A DNA stretch of 64,000 nt from Cornus controversa (Eukaryota; Streptophyta; Magnoliopsida; Cornales; Cornaceae). The stretch spans positions 119,539,033 to 119,603,032 of the forward strand of contig CM048845.1 of NCBI GenBank assembly GCA_026545225.1. The letters are read 5' to 3'. Both the position numbers and the translations under genes were made by a program. Every line of letters begins with the position of its first letter. Position 1 is the stretch's first letter. Positions 24,165 to 36,500 of the stretch are shown here, piece by piece. The notes under the pieces were generated by a model. The model was not told the DNA's origin and searched no databases. It saw only the letters and a list, made by a program, of their open reading frames with translations.

Positions 24165-25240
24165 AACCATTCATTGTGTTTGGTTGATTAATAAAGAAAA
24201 AAAAAAGAAATGATAGTTAACATGTTTGAAAAAAAAAGAAAATGAAAATTATTTTAAAGAATTTACTAGTTTATCCTTTTTATACAAGAGAGTCATCTCA
24301 TGGTAAGACTTATGAGCTTTCTCTGTTAATCACAAGATAAATAATACTTTTAAAATATTTAAAAATAAAAATAAATATTTGAATACAAATCTCATTTCAA
24401 CATCAATTAAGATAAAAAAATTTTTCCCCATAAGGACGATCAATTAAGATTAAGATAGTTCACAACTCTTGTCCAATAATTTTTTCCTCCAAATATCTCA
24501 AAGTGTAATTATGACCGTTACAAAAAAGAAAAGTCATTGGCCTTATCTTTACTTTGATCAAGTTGTACAAAGATGATAGGTATGACATGTCTTTTATTGT
24601 TGGATAGAAACTTGGAAAGGAAAATGCAGGAATGTTCATGTTAGAAAAATTATTTTGATAAATCATAAAAGTCACTATATGATAGAAATAAAATATTCAG
24701 AAAATTCGGACCATAACTTGGAGGCACTTAAACGCTTCTTGAAGATAGTCGAAACCTCCCACAAGATGTAAGGCCGGGATTCAATCAAGTTTGGACTCAA
24801 TCCAACCACAATGTATTTGCACAATACACTGTTGGGTGCAACACTTATTCTCTTTTCAGAATGCCCAATTATAAAAAATGTAAGAGAAATTTCTTAAAAG
24901 AAAACTTGAGTATGAGTTGAGATTAAACTTTATTCATAAATTAATAAGATACATATTCCAAATTAATGAACTTGGATTAAATTCATGTATATTTCACAAT
25001 AATTAATAGACTTCACATAAATATTTATGAATGAACTTATATTTATTCATTCTAAAAGAAAGTGAATCAAATAGATTCATTCAAAATACCAAAAGTCAAG
25101 TGTAAAAACATATGTAAATGTATTTATTTAAGATACATTTATGTATGTAAATAATATCACCTTACTTTGGTATTAGAAAAGTTAATTAATAGATTTTTAT
25201 AAAATTTAGTGAAATTAATTTTGAAACATATTCCAACAGT
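24165..25240. other. AT-rich interval, nothing recognised
   Basis: Only short frames without familiar motifs. Probably decayed repeat DNA. Confidence 0.35.
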
Positions 25241-25249
25241 TTAAATAAT

Positions 25250-26095
25250 CCGTCAATTGGTGAATCTGATCCGATCTGTGCGGATCATTTTCAATCCAAC
25301 AAATTGGTGACAGAATCATAAAATAAGATTTCTTAGTTCACAAATTGGATTAGGGATTGGGGTTCAATCCATCGATCTGATTCGTGGTGATCCGTTTAAC
25401 ATATACCATATATATATATATATATATATATATAGATATATATCACATGTGTTGATTTAAGCTTATAGTATATATATATTTTGAGCTGCATTTTGTGAAT
25501 TTATGTTATGTTAATTTGTTTAGATTTATATTACATATCTAATCACCAGGGTTTAGTAGCAATGACCTTGCAAAATGATTTAATTGAAGTTGCGAGACTA
25601 AAACTTTTCTCTCTCTCAAGGTTTAGTAACAATCCATGAAATAAGTGGATTGTGAGTGATTGGTGGCTCCCTGAAGCTGAAGTAGTTTTTGATGTTGATT
25701 ACTGTGGAACCTTTTTATATGTCTTGTGTGTTGGTTTTTGCTCGTGGCAGCTGCTGGTGGTTTGTTGCCAAAACAGTTTGTTTGGTAGCATAGATGTTTT
25801 TGTTGTTGTGTTGTATTATAAGTAGAGATCGAGGTATGCCTCTCTTAGGAGTCTAATCATATGATTTCTTTAAAAGAAAAAATTTATATATTTTTTTAAA
25901 AAATCAATGAATTAATTGTTTCTTGTCCAATTTATAAATTTGATCCGATGTTTCACGTGTCGAATAATCAAATAATCAGATTGGATTAACTCTTTTCACG
26001 GATCAAATCAAATTCAAAAATCATTAATATGTAGACTAAAGACCCAATTAGAATTAATATCTAATCTGATCTGATCCGATCCATAATTATCCCTA
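25250..26095. mobile_element. Possible MITE with ATCCGATC-rich ends
   Basis: Both ends are dense in GATCCGATC/ATCTGATC phrases in opposite orientation around an (AT)n tract (25405-25440). The architecture resembles the other hAT-like elements in this window, but ends and target duplication were not resolved. Confidence 0.35.
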
Positions 26096-26099
26096 AAAA

Positions 26100-27760
26100 A
26101 AAGCAGCAGAGAAAATCCAAATCTTGTATGGAAGGGTCTCTAAATTAACCATTGGAAGTAAAATAAATATTTTAGGTTTAATTCATAAAAGATTCCCGCA
26201 GTTTTATTTTTCAACACTGTGTATTTACAGCACTATCAAACCATCCCACAACACTATTAAATCATCCCATGTACGGCTAAAAAGTTTCATATAAGGACAA
26301 ATCGTCATGTTGGTTGAAAGACTCCACCTACTTTCAGTTTTTGACACTTCATCTGTTCTACTGTACACAAATATAATTTTGTATTTACATAGTTATTAAT
26401 TATCAAAATATCATAAATTATTATTTATTTTAAATATGACAGATTATATAGTTTGTAATGTTATTATGTTATTTATAAAATTATATTATACATATTAGCT
26501 AATAATAACAAAATTAATTATATATACATTATATTGTAATTATCATTATCATTGTCTTTATCTTGTATGAATACAGCTACAGCTGTAAATATACATCAAA
26601 CTACGTAATAAAATAAAATAATATAATTAATGTACACTATATACAAATATTATCTTATTTTTTCATATTATATAGTTATATATTTATTGTATAGTCAGTA
26701 TGTATGTAGGGTTTAGGGGATTACTCCTCATGAGTCTAGAGCTTATAAAGTCTCACTTTGCTCATCTATTTTAATCTCCCAAAACACTTTAGAATCATTG
26801 AGGATATATAATTAAAGCTGATCAAGTCTTAAAGAAATCTTGACTCACCAAATGTCGGTACTCAAGACGGATCTGAAAAGGATGTGCATTAGTGTCAGGT
26901 AAACAAGGTACTCAAGAAAATGAGATGAGTTATTGTCAAGTAGACAAACAATTGTACAATTAACTAACTATGGTTAAATAATGATGGACAATTATATAAA
27001 TAACCATGATTGTGTTTTCTGTACTGTATCATCCCATGTCCTCCTAGTGAGGTAAAGTGTCAAAACAATAGTAATAAATAAATAAAAGTAAACTAGGGTT
27101 TTATGAATTTAATCCAATATAAGGGCGGCTGAATAGTCTTAGGTGAAAATTATTCTTTCAGTGCATAAATATTTGTGGGAATAAAGTATGTTTTTTGAAC
27201 AAGATCTTCAGGTTTTTTTTTTACTTGGTTCACTTTCTTCCTCTTTATTTTTTCATGTTTTTCGTAAAAAAAAATCTTATCAAACATTTGATTATCATTA
27301 TGAATCTAAGTCGCTAATATATTTTTCTTTCATTATTGTATTATCTTCTAATTATTTTAGATGACTTGGTTGTTCATTTTTCACCAAATTTTTGTTGTTG
27401 TTTTATTATTAATTGGAACAAAAAAAAAAATCGTTTTAATGAGAGGAGAGGAGAAAACGTTAGGAACAGGAAAAAAGATGAAAATTAACGGAAGAAGATG
27501 AAATTTTTTATAATTTTCAATTTGTTTACCGTTATCCTCTTCATATATATTCAATAATTCATAAAAAAAAAATGAAATGAGTAGTGACAGAGAGAAAAAA
27601 GAAGGTGTTGAGATAAATATAAAAATTAAAAATTTTAGAATGAATTAAATTATTTGGACTTATTATTAAATGTTTACAATGAATTGGGCTTAACAATACA
27701 AAGAAACAAAAAATCTTGGAAGTCTAATAATATTAGAAAATAAAATGTTTAAAAATTCTC
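26100..27760. other. AT-rich interval, nothing recognised
   Basis: No supported gene. Contains A/T-rich runs and short imperfect repeats. Confidence 0.35.
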
Positions 27761-27764
27761 ATTA

Positions 27765-28247
27765 ATGAAACAAAATAATTTAGAAGCAAACCCGCCTAAT
27801 GGTCTAGTCAGTCCGGCCCAATATATTAATACAAATCTCAATTCAAAATCAAGTAGGAAAGCCCACCCCTCTTTTCCCTCCATCCAAACAAGGATCGTCT
27901 CATCGCGGTTATATGGGCAAGCACAGTTCAGTTACAGTTTCCCCTTTAGGAGAGAAGAAGGAAAGGATAATGGAAAAAAGTGTACGCTGCTGCCGCTTCT
28001 TCATTTCCTTTCCAAACAAGATCGAATACCAAAAGTCGTGACTCGACCCTTTAAAATGGTCCCTACAAATACCCTTAAATGGCGCTTTTCTTTTCACTTC
28101 CCCTCAACTTTGAAGCTTATTATTGTTCATTTGAAGGACCCTCTGTTTCCTTTAACTTTCTCCTTCCAATAACTTTGTTAATGTTCTTCACAATCAATCT
28201 CTCTCTCTCTCTACACACACATTTATATAGTCACCTAATTAGTACAT
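27765..28247 (+). promoter_or_regulatory. Gene 2 ancestral upstream region
   Basis: Bases 27990-28240 align with the upstream regions of gene 1 (12130-12480) and gene 3 (45030-45310), for example CTTCATTTCCTTTCC, GGACCCTCTGTTTCC and TTTATATAG. Strong conservation of non-coding DNA among the copies marks this as the shared proximal promoter. Confidence 0.55.
28224..28230 (+). promoter_or_regulatory. Gene 2 putative TATA box, displaced from its leader
   Basis: TATATAG inside ACATTTATATAGTCACC aligns with the TATA modules of genes 1 and 3. A transposon of about 1.9 kb begins some 18 bp further on, so the box now sits about 2.3 kb from the ATG. Confidence 0.4.
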
Positions 28248-30162
28248 TAGGGCAGAGCCATAATTTCAATTTAGGGGCATAGTGTATTTTGGTGGAGAAA
28301 AAAAATAATGATAAATATAAATTTTTTACGTAAAAGACTAACAAAAAATGAAAAAACACAATAAAATTACTATTTTTTCAATGAGTAGTATAATATTCTT
28401 AATCTATTGTGTCCAAATCATTTGACAGATTTAACAAATTTGCACAACAAAAACGATTTGTGTTGATTCTCAATTTACTTAAAAAAATGAATTTAGTCAA
28501 TTTTGTTTCTTTGTTAGATATAATGATTATCAACGAGAAAACGAAAAACCAATATAATGGAACATGAGCAATGTAATTTGATGTTATTGAAAAAAAATTA
28601 GAAATAAAATTCTTAGAGAGTTAAAGTATCAAAACTTAAACAAAAATTAAATGTAAAGAAAGATTTACATCTAGCCATTTAGGATTTTCATATTCTATGA
28701 AAAATAAATGTATTTTACTTTAAAAGAAACGAATAATCAAGCTTACAGTGAATTGGTGATAGATTAATATAATTACAGAAGGTTGATTTGTTCTCTCTAT
28801 CTCTCATTCGCAAACTCAGAGAGGAAGTTGTAATGCAGTTATGAAGAGGCCGTTGGAGTGAAATCATGGATAGAGAGAACGAACTATTGTTGACTTTGGA
28901 GGTTTTTTTTTTCTTTCAGAAATTAAAAGGTATAACTACGCTTTGATACCACGTTGTCACGCCCCGGATTTTCAAACCCGGTGTGATAAAAAGAATTAAA
29001 TAAAAAGTCAAAATTCAATTGTCAATGCCCTTGAAACTTGGTCAAATTATTATTTTTCTTTCAAATAAAAAAAATTCATTTTTCTCAAGATTTAAATAAC
29101 TAGACTCTATGCACTTAGAATTTGTTCCGAAAACTATTTTCATTAAAAAGACGACTTCGAAATACTCAATTAGGCTCAAGTTTTGCCAATTAGTTATCAA
29201 TTTTCAAGTTTAAAAATAATATATAAAACAAATTTAAGAAAATAATTACACACAATACACTCCATTTTCCACTATTCCTTAACGTATAACAGACAAGTGA
29301 ACGTATATATATATTTTTCTTCCTTCACCTCACTTCAAGTCTCATAACTCTCACTATACATAAAATCTTTTGATGAAACGAAATTCATTGAATAGAGAAT
29401 TTCGAGAACTTTCATTTGAGAATCACTTTCACTATGTTTTAACTAGGGGTGCACAAAAATCCGTCCAAACCGGGAATCCAAACCGGACCGGACAATTCGG
29501 TCCGGTTTTTTCACGGTTCGGTTCGATCACGGTTCCAATTTTGTGGAACCGTGTAGTAACGGTCCGGTTACGGTTTTCAGTCCCTTAGGACCGAACCGAA
29601 CCGGACCGAACCGTTTCTATATATATAAATATAAAATATGTTATATCTAATATTTAAATATTATACTTATTATATACTTATAGTATTATAATTATAATAT
29701 AATTGCAATTTTTGTTTTTGAAATATTATACTTATAATATACTTATAGTATTATAATTATAAGTATTATAATTATAGGTTGGTGAACCGTGGAACCGAAC
29801 CGGACCAAACCGGTTCTTCGCGGTTCGGTTTGGTCCGGTTCCATACGGTTAAACGGTTCGGTCTGGTTCCATTTTTAGTGGAACCGGACCAAACGATTTG
29901 GTTCCAAAAAATGTCAGAACTGGACCAATCCGGACCGTGTGGACCCCTAGTTTTAACCTAGGACAAAAATATTACAAATTATTGAAATATAAAAAAAATT
30001 CAAATATTCACATATACATGTTTTATTACTGTGATTCTTTACCATTCCTAATTTATTAGAGTAAAATAAAAATTGAGGAGGGCATTTTTGAGATTTACAA
30101 AAAATATGTATATAGGAGTAAAAAAAATAATTATTTCGGGGGCCCCTGGGCACAGGAGCCAG
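28248..30162. mobile_element. 1.9-kb transposon insertion splitting the gene 2 promoter from its leader
   Basis: In gene 3 AGTACAT runs straight into GGGAAAG. In gene 2 about 1.9 kb lies between them, starting near GGGCAGAGCCA and ending GGGCACAGGAGCCAG, ends reminiscent of hAT-type elements. Inside are an LTR-like start (TGTCACGCCCCGG, about 28955) preceded by a minus-strand primer-site-like sequence, and a separate hAT MITE. No transposase frame is visible, so this is a composite insertion. Confidence 0.6.
29444..29949. mobile_element. hAT-type MITE with perfect 8-bp target duplication
   Basis: Starts TAGGGGTGCAC, ends GGACCCCTA, flanked by GTTTTAAC on both sides (29436-29443, 29950-29957). 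The ends are rich in GGTTCGGT/ACCGAACC phrases. It is nested in the insertion upstream of gene 2. Confidence 0.8.
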
Positions 30163-30331
30163 TGGGAAAGTCCATGCTTTTATTTTTACCGACTTCTCGT
30201 CTTTCTTTCCCTATACACGCTTCTTTATTCGCTCATTCGTACGGCATATAGATTTTTTGATGATCTTTGAGGACTCGTTGGAGCTTTGGAACCAAAAAAG
30301 CATATTAATTGATATATAGCTTTCTTTCAAA

Positions 30332-30346
30332 ATGGACATTCAATAG
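30332..30346 (+). promoter_or_regulatory. Gene 2 uORF (MDIQ-stop)
   Basis: ATGGACATTCAATAG aligns with the MDMQ uORFs of genes 1 and 3. The Met-to-Ile change removes the internal ATG but keeps length, reading frame and stop. Confidence 0.45.
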
Positions 30347-30396
30347 TAGAAGAACTAGCATTGTTGGTTGTCTTCCTCAATCTGATTGCTTCACTG

Positions 30397-30399
30397 GTA

Positions 30400-30441
<42 letters not shown>

Positions 30442-30541
30442 GTATATATATATATATATATGTATGCATGTAAGTATATATGTGTGTGTGTGTTTAATTT
30501 GCTGTTTACAAATATATAAGACTGAAAGTGGGTTTTGGCAG
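30397..30541 (+). other. Gene 2 5'UTR intron with CT/AT/GT microsatellites
   Basis: Donor ACTG|GTAAGCAATC and acceptor TTTTGGCAG| align with genes 1 and 3. The interior has long (CT)n, (TA)n and (GT)n runs, longer than in gene 1. Confidence 0.65.
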
Positions 30542-30570
30542 TCGATAGTTTTTGGGAAAGAGTAATAATT

Positions 30571-33500
30571 ATGGGGAGCGTGAAGAAAACAGAATCCAAG
30601 TCTCCGGGCTTGATAGATTTTGTTTTCTCTTGGTCTATTGCTGATGTCCGCAACAAAGATATATACAAGCCAAAGGTTTGAGCCACAATTTCCCTTATAC
30701 CTCTCACTGCTCTTTTACCTTCTCATTCAAATAGTTATAATCTCATATTTTGAACACACACATATATATATGTGTCTGTGTCGCATGGATATTTACTTTT
30801 TTTTGGTATTGTGAATACAATTCTAGGCTAGTAGCAAGAAATGCTAATAGAACTGGATGAGTGTGGCGACAATAATTTTAGTATTTTACATGTTATTACA
30901 TAAATATTCACCTTTTAGCTAGGATAATCTCTGCAACAATGTTACTTCGTTAATTCAAGGCCTAAGTATCAATACATGGACAAAAAAGGTGAACTAAACT
31001 TCGTAAGGCTTGATGGTTGTCTTGATCATTGATTCTTCGGAGAAAATAGATGCATAAATCATGTCTCTTAACTCATTAATTACATGTTATAATCAATGAA
31101 AATGAACCTCCCACGTATTGATTCACCTGTCTCTCCTGTCTCAATCCCTTTTATGTTGTATGCTAACATCTTTACATGTGATGGTAGTTGGACTTGTGGA
31201 TACTGTTAGATAATATATTTAATATTATGTTACTTTCTATCATAATCCATCTAGGATTCTTAATTCATCTAGGACTAAGATTTCTTATCTCCTAAATAAA
31301 CTTAGTCTATAAAATTATGTGCTTATAAATAAGCCTTTATGTATTTTCGTCAATATCAATTCAATATATATATTCTTCTTATATTTCTAACATGATATCA
31401 GAGCCTATCAATTACTGGTAGTTTTCATTATTCATCACTCTCATCGCTGGGGATGACACCATCTTCTTCATCCCCGACAGTCGTAGAAAATAACTTCCGC
31501 CAAATCAACACCTAACTAACGCTCTTATACAATTGGTGTAAGAGTTGTTAAATAATTCTTTCTCTCATTTACCCTAATTCAAAAATGACTTGAAGCCCAC
31601 ATTTCTCTTGCTTGTGGATTCCATACAAGGACATACGATTGAAAATTTGGGAGTGTTTGAAAGTCGAGAAAATTAGATTCGTGGTGTTCGAATCGTGTTC
31701 GCGAAGATTGAAAATTTTGGTTTGCACTTTTCTGTAGAGTAGAACTGTTTTGGTTAGAAATTCTTCATTAATATTGATCCAAACAACCTTAGACGAATTC
31801 CAGAAGATAGAAAATTAGAAGAGCTTCGATTTGATATATTATTTGTCTATATTCTGAGTAGAAAAGGGTGGTGAAATCTGTATTTGAAATTACTATCCTG
31901 ACTACGAATTTCTACGCGAGAATTCATCTTTTTCGACTTGAATTTGTGAAGAGATTCAGATTGTTCTTCGTCCAAAGTTACCGACAAATTAGATGCCACC
32001 TCCAAGACCCACGATCACTGTCGCCCTCACATTACTGTCCGAGTCTCCACAACTCCCTCGCTCACTAAGTCCTCATCTAGATAGTTCCGTTACCGTGTAT
32101 CCGCACGCCTTCAGTGGTTATCACACGCTTTTGTGATTGTGCTGTACCTTCACAGTTTTGTTACCACGTTTTCGCATGCTTTCAGTGGTGATCACATGCT
32201 TTTGTGATTGTGTTGTATCTTCAGGGTTTTGTTATCACATCTCTGCACGTATTCAGTGGTAATCACATGCTTTTATGATTGACCACTGCGCTTCGATGCG
32301 CCCTCCAGCGTGATTGACCACAACACTTGCATGTGTCGATCTATTGTGGTAATCATACACCTCATTCTGTGTGCTACTATCGCGATTCTATGCGCTATTA
32401 TCGCGCTTCCATGCGCCTCCATAAATCATCGTGCGCTTTCGTGCGTCACTAATGCACTTCCAGAAGTCATCATGCGCTTCCGTGAGTCATCATGCGCTTC
32501 CGTGAGTCACTAATGCGCTTCTAGAAGTTATCATGCGCTTCCATACGCCTCCAGTAGTAGTCATACTGCACTTCCATGAGCCATGCCGTATCTTCACAGC
32601 TCCGCCATCGCTTTCATGTATCATAACTCAAGTTGGTTTCATATAATCCACATTGAGTTTGAGGGGAGCTATTAGATAATATATTTATTATTATGTTACT
32701 TTCTATATATCCTAATACATCTAGGATTCCTAATTTATCTAGAACTAGAATTTCTTATCTCCTAAGTAAACTTAGTTTCTAAAATTATGTGCCTATAAAT
32801 AAGACTTTATGTATTTTTTATTAATATCAATTCAATATATGTATTCTTCTTATAAATAGGACTTGTGTATACAATGTGCATGTAAATTGTATATTTACTC
32901 TCTTTACTAATATGGCATGAGATAAATTGTAGGGAAATTGAAGGTACCCCCCCCCCCCCCTCCCCCCCAAAAAAAAAAAACATAAATTAAAGAAACTATT
33001 GCAATTGCACGAATAGTCAAAACATATTAGTGATATTGCATGGCTATTTTGTATATCAGCTCATGAAACATGAAATTTTGACAGGTAAGGGAAATCCCGA
33101 AGACATTTTATTCGACAAGTAATTACATGCAGTCATTCATCTACCCTCTTATTGAGGAAACACATGCTGATTTGCTCTCAAACATGTCAACAGTTTCTCG
33201 TGCACCTACCCGTCAAATTTTGGCTGTTACAATAACTAAAGATTATAAGCCTCCCAAAGACTTGTATTACAGAATCTTTTTCAAGAGAACAAGATTTATT
33301 GATCAGAATGATAAAGGAATGTATGAGCCTGAGGTGGGAGATCTCATTGCCTTGACAGAAGTGAGACCGAAATGCATTGAAGATTTGAACAGGCCTAAAC
33401 GGCCCTATCTTGTTGCTTTAATTCTAAGAAAAGGAGCTGGGCGTGATGATTCTGATATGCTTTCGATCCTTTCATCAAAGCCCATCGTTTTTAATCAAGA

Positions 33501-36500
33501 AATAGCACAGGATAAGAAGAGAGAGACGCTTTTTGCTGTTTACCTTACAAACATGACGACAAACATTCGTATATGGAAGGCACTGAACTCAGAGCTGGCA
33601 GGGGGAAACATGAACATCATAAGAGAAGTGCTGCAATCCGATTCCACAGTAAGAATCAAAAGTTTACTTCTTTACTTAATTGTTGCATATATGAAACCAC
33701 TGTTGATGTTTGGTAGCATCTGACATATGCTGATATGATTGTCCATGTGATATTCCTAGTTTTAATTTTTTGTTTTATACTACAAAATGCAGGTTAATTA
33801 AACAAATATATTTAAATTCCTAACTGTGCTATGTTGTGTTTAATTCTTACAGTTTGGGGCACATTGTACTCAGTGCCAATCTGAAAGAAGTACGAGTGTT
33901 GCTATATCAAATGCAAGGGATGCCATTTCCTCTTTTAAGTTGGATGATTCCCAAAAGACTGCTGTCTTGAGTTGCATTGCTACAAGAGAGTGCTATCACC
34001 AGAATTCTGTCAAACTAATTTGTGGTCCTCCAGGGACTGGGAAAACAAAGACAATTGCTTCATTGTTATTTGCTTTATTTAGGATGAAATGTAGAACACT
34101 GACATGTGCCCCAACTAATATTGCAGTTTTAGGAGTTACTGCAAGGCTTATGAGTTTGGTAAGGGATGCACTTGTATATGATACTTACGGGCTAGGAGAT
34201 ATAGTGTTATTTGGTAATGGGGAGCGTATGAAGATTGACGATCATGAAGAACTTTTTGATGTGTTCCTTGATTACCGTGCTTACATTCTTTCATATTGTT
34301 TGTCTCCCTTGTCTGGATGGAAAAATAATATAGTATTGATGGTATCTCTGCTGGAAAATCCTGAAGAGCAGTACGGCTTGTATTTGGAAAAGGAAAAAGA
34401 GAAGGATGATGAGGATGATGACGATGACGATGACGATGACAAAGAAGAGAAGAAGGAGCTGGAGGGAATCATTGGTAATGGGAAGTCAAATAGGATTGAA
34501 GAGAAAGAGGACAAGATCTGTGATAAAGGCTTCACGAGGAAAGAGAAAATTTTGAAGAAGGTTGTTGCTCAAATCTTAAAGGAAAACAAGAACAAGGAAA
34601 AACATGACAAGCGGAGAAAAAATCAGTTGAAATGTGATAAAAAAAATAAGAATATTGATCTTACTTGGAATAAGAAAGAAAAAACAGAGGAAAATGACAA
34701 GGCTGATGATATTTTGACATTTGAGGAGTATGTTAAGCAGAGATTTAATTACATTGGAAATCAGCTGATTTTTATTATTCCAAATTTGATTACTCATATG
34801 CCAACATCTTTCATTTCGTTGGAAGTAGTAAAGAATATGATTAAAGTTTTGGGTTTGCTTGAATCTATCAAAAAATTACTGAATGAAGTTGTTTTTGCAA
34901 GTGAGGGGTTAAGAGAAGTCCTCAATGGAATTGAACATGCAGGAAACAAGGTTAAACACCTTATGAAATTGAGGTTGGACTTGACAGAGTGCCTTCAAAT
35001 ACTCAAATATCTTTCTGAAACATTCACTGCTCCGAATACTTCTGATTATTATCAAATTCAAAATTTTTGCTTGAAAAATGCATGCCTGATATTCTGCACT
35101 GTTTCAAGCTCTGCTAAATTGCATACTGAAGGAATGATGCCGCTTGAATTGTTGGTTATTGATGAAGCTGCTCAGCTTAAAGAATGTGAATCCACCATCC
35201 CTTTGCAGCTCCCTGGTCTCCGTCATGCTTTACTTATCGGTGATGAGCGCCAACTTCCTGCAATGGTTCAAAGCAAGGTTTTTAATTCAATCTTCTTCTT
35301 TTTCGTTAATCAATTAGTATTTTTGTAATCTATTCTTTTGCTTACATCCCCAAATTTTCATTATTAGATTTGCGAAGAGGCTGAATTTGGAAGAAGCTTA
35401 TTCGAGAGGCTGGTGTTACTGGGACACAAAACGCACCTTCTTAATGTCCAATATAGGATGCATCCATCAATAAGCTTATTTCCAAACAGGGAGTTCTATG
35501 ATAAACAAATTTTGGATGCTCCAAAAGTAAAAGAAAGAAGCTATCAGAGGCATTTCCTCCAAGGAAAGATGTATGGCTCCTACTCTTTTATAAATGTAAC
35601 AGGTGGAAAAGAGGGCCATGATGCTGGGTATAGCAGGAAAAATATGATGGAGGTCGCTATGGTAGCTGAGATAGTTGCAAGCCTCTATAAAGGTAGTTTC
35701 TTCTATCACCAACTAATACAAATCTATATAAACATAAAGAATCATTTACTATAAAGGTTAATATATGATGTTTTAGTCACTCAATTTTCTTGTTGAATCT
35801 TGATTTGGACATACTATTTTGGTGGCTTAGTTGCTTGTGAATCATGATAAAAAAAGTTGGTTTTTTTTGTGTTTCAGAATCTGTTGCTAGGAAACAGAAG
35901 GTCAGTATTGGTTGTATATCGCCATACAAGGCTCAGGTTTTCGCAATTCAAGAAAAACTCGGAAAGACATACAGTGCAGATGCAGAGAGTGACTTCTCTG
36001 TGAAAGTTCGCTCCGTTGATGGATTTCAAGGTAGTGAGGAGGATGTGATAATTATCTCTACAGTCAGATCCAACGTGGGTGGATCAGTGGGTTTCCTTTC
36101 CAATCGTCAGAGAGCTAATGTGGCTCTGACACGAGCGAGGTATTAATTTTGCATATCAGAACATAGTGCTAATTATCTCTACACTGAAATTTAATTGGGA
36201 TGTTTGTGCTCTCTGTGTAGGTACTGTCTCTGGATATTGGGGGATGGAGCAACCTTAGTTAACAGCCGTTCTGTTTGGAGTAAATTAGTTGGGGATGCCA
36301 AAGCTCGGGGTTGTTATTTTAATGCTAATGAAGAGAAGAATTTGACTAAAGCTATTACTGCTGCCTTAATTGACAGTAATCAACTTGATACTTTACTCAA
36401 CATGAATTCCCCACTGTTCAGAGAGGCGAGGTGGAAGGTATGCTGTCTTTGCTTGTTATCTTCCTAAAATATACTCTACTCTGTCTTTTCATGTTGAATA

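Noticed and set aside
34281-34535. Serine-rich minus-strand frame inside gene 2 exon 3
   Set aside because: It is the shadow of the Asp/Glu-rich GAT/GAC repeat of the helicase on the opposite strand.
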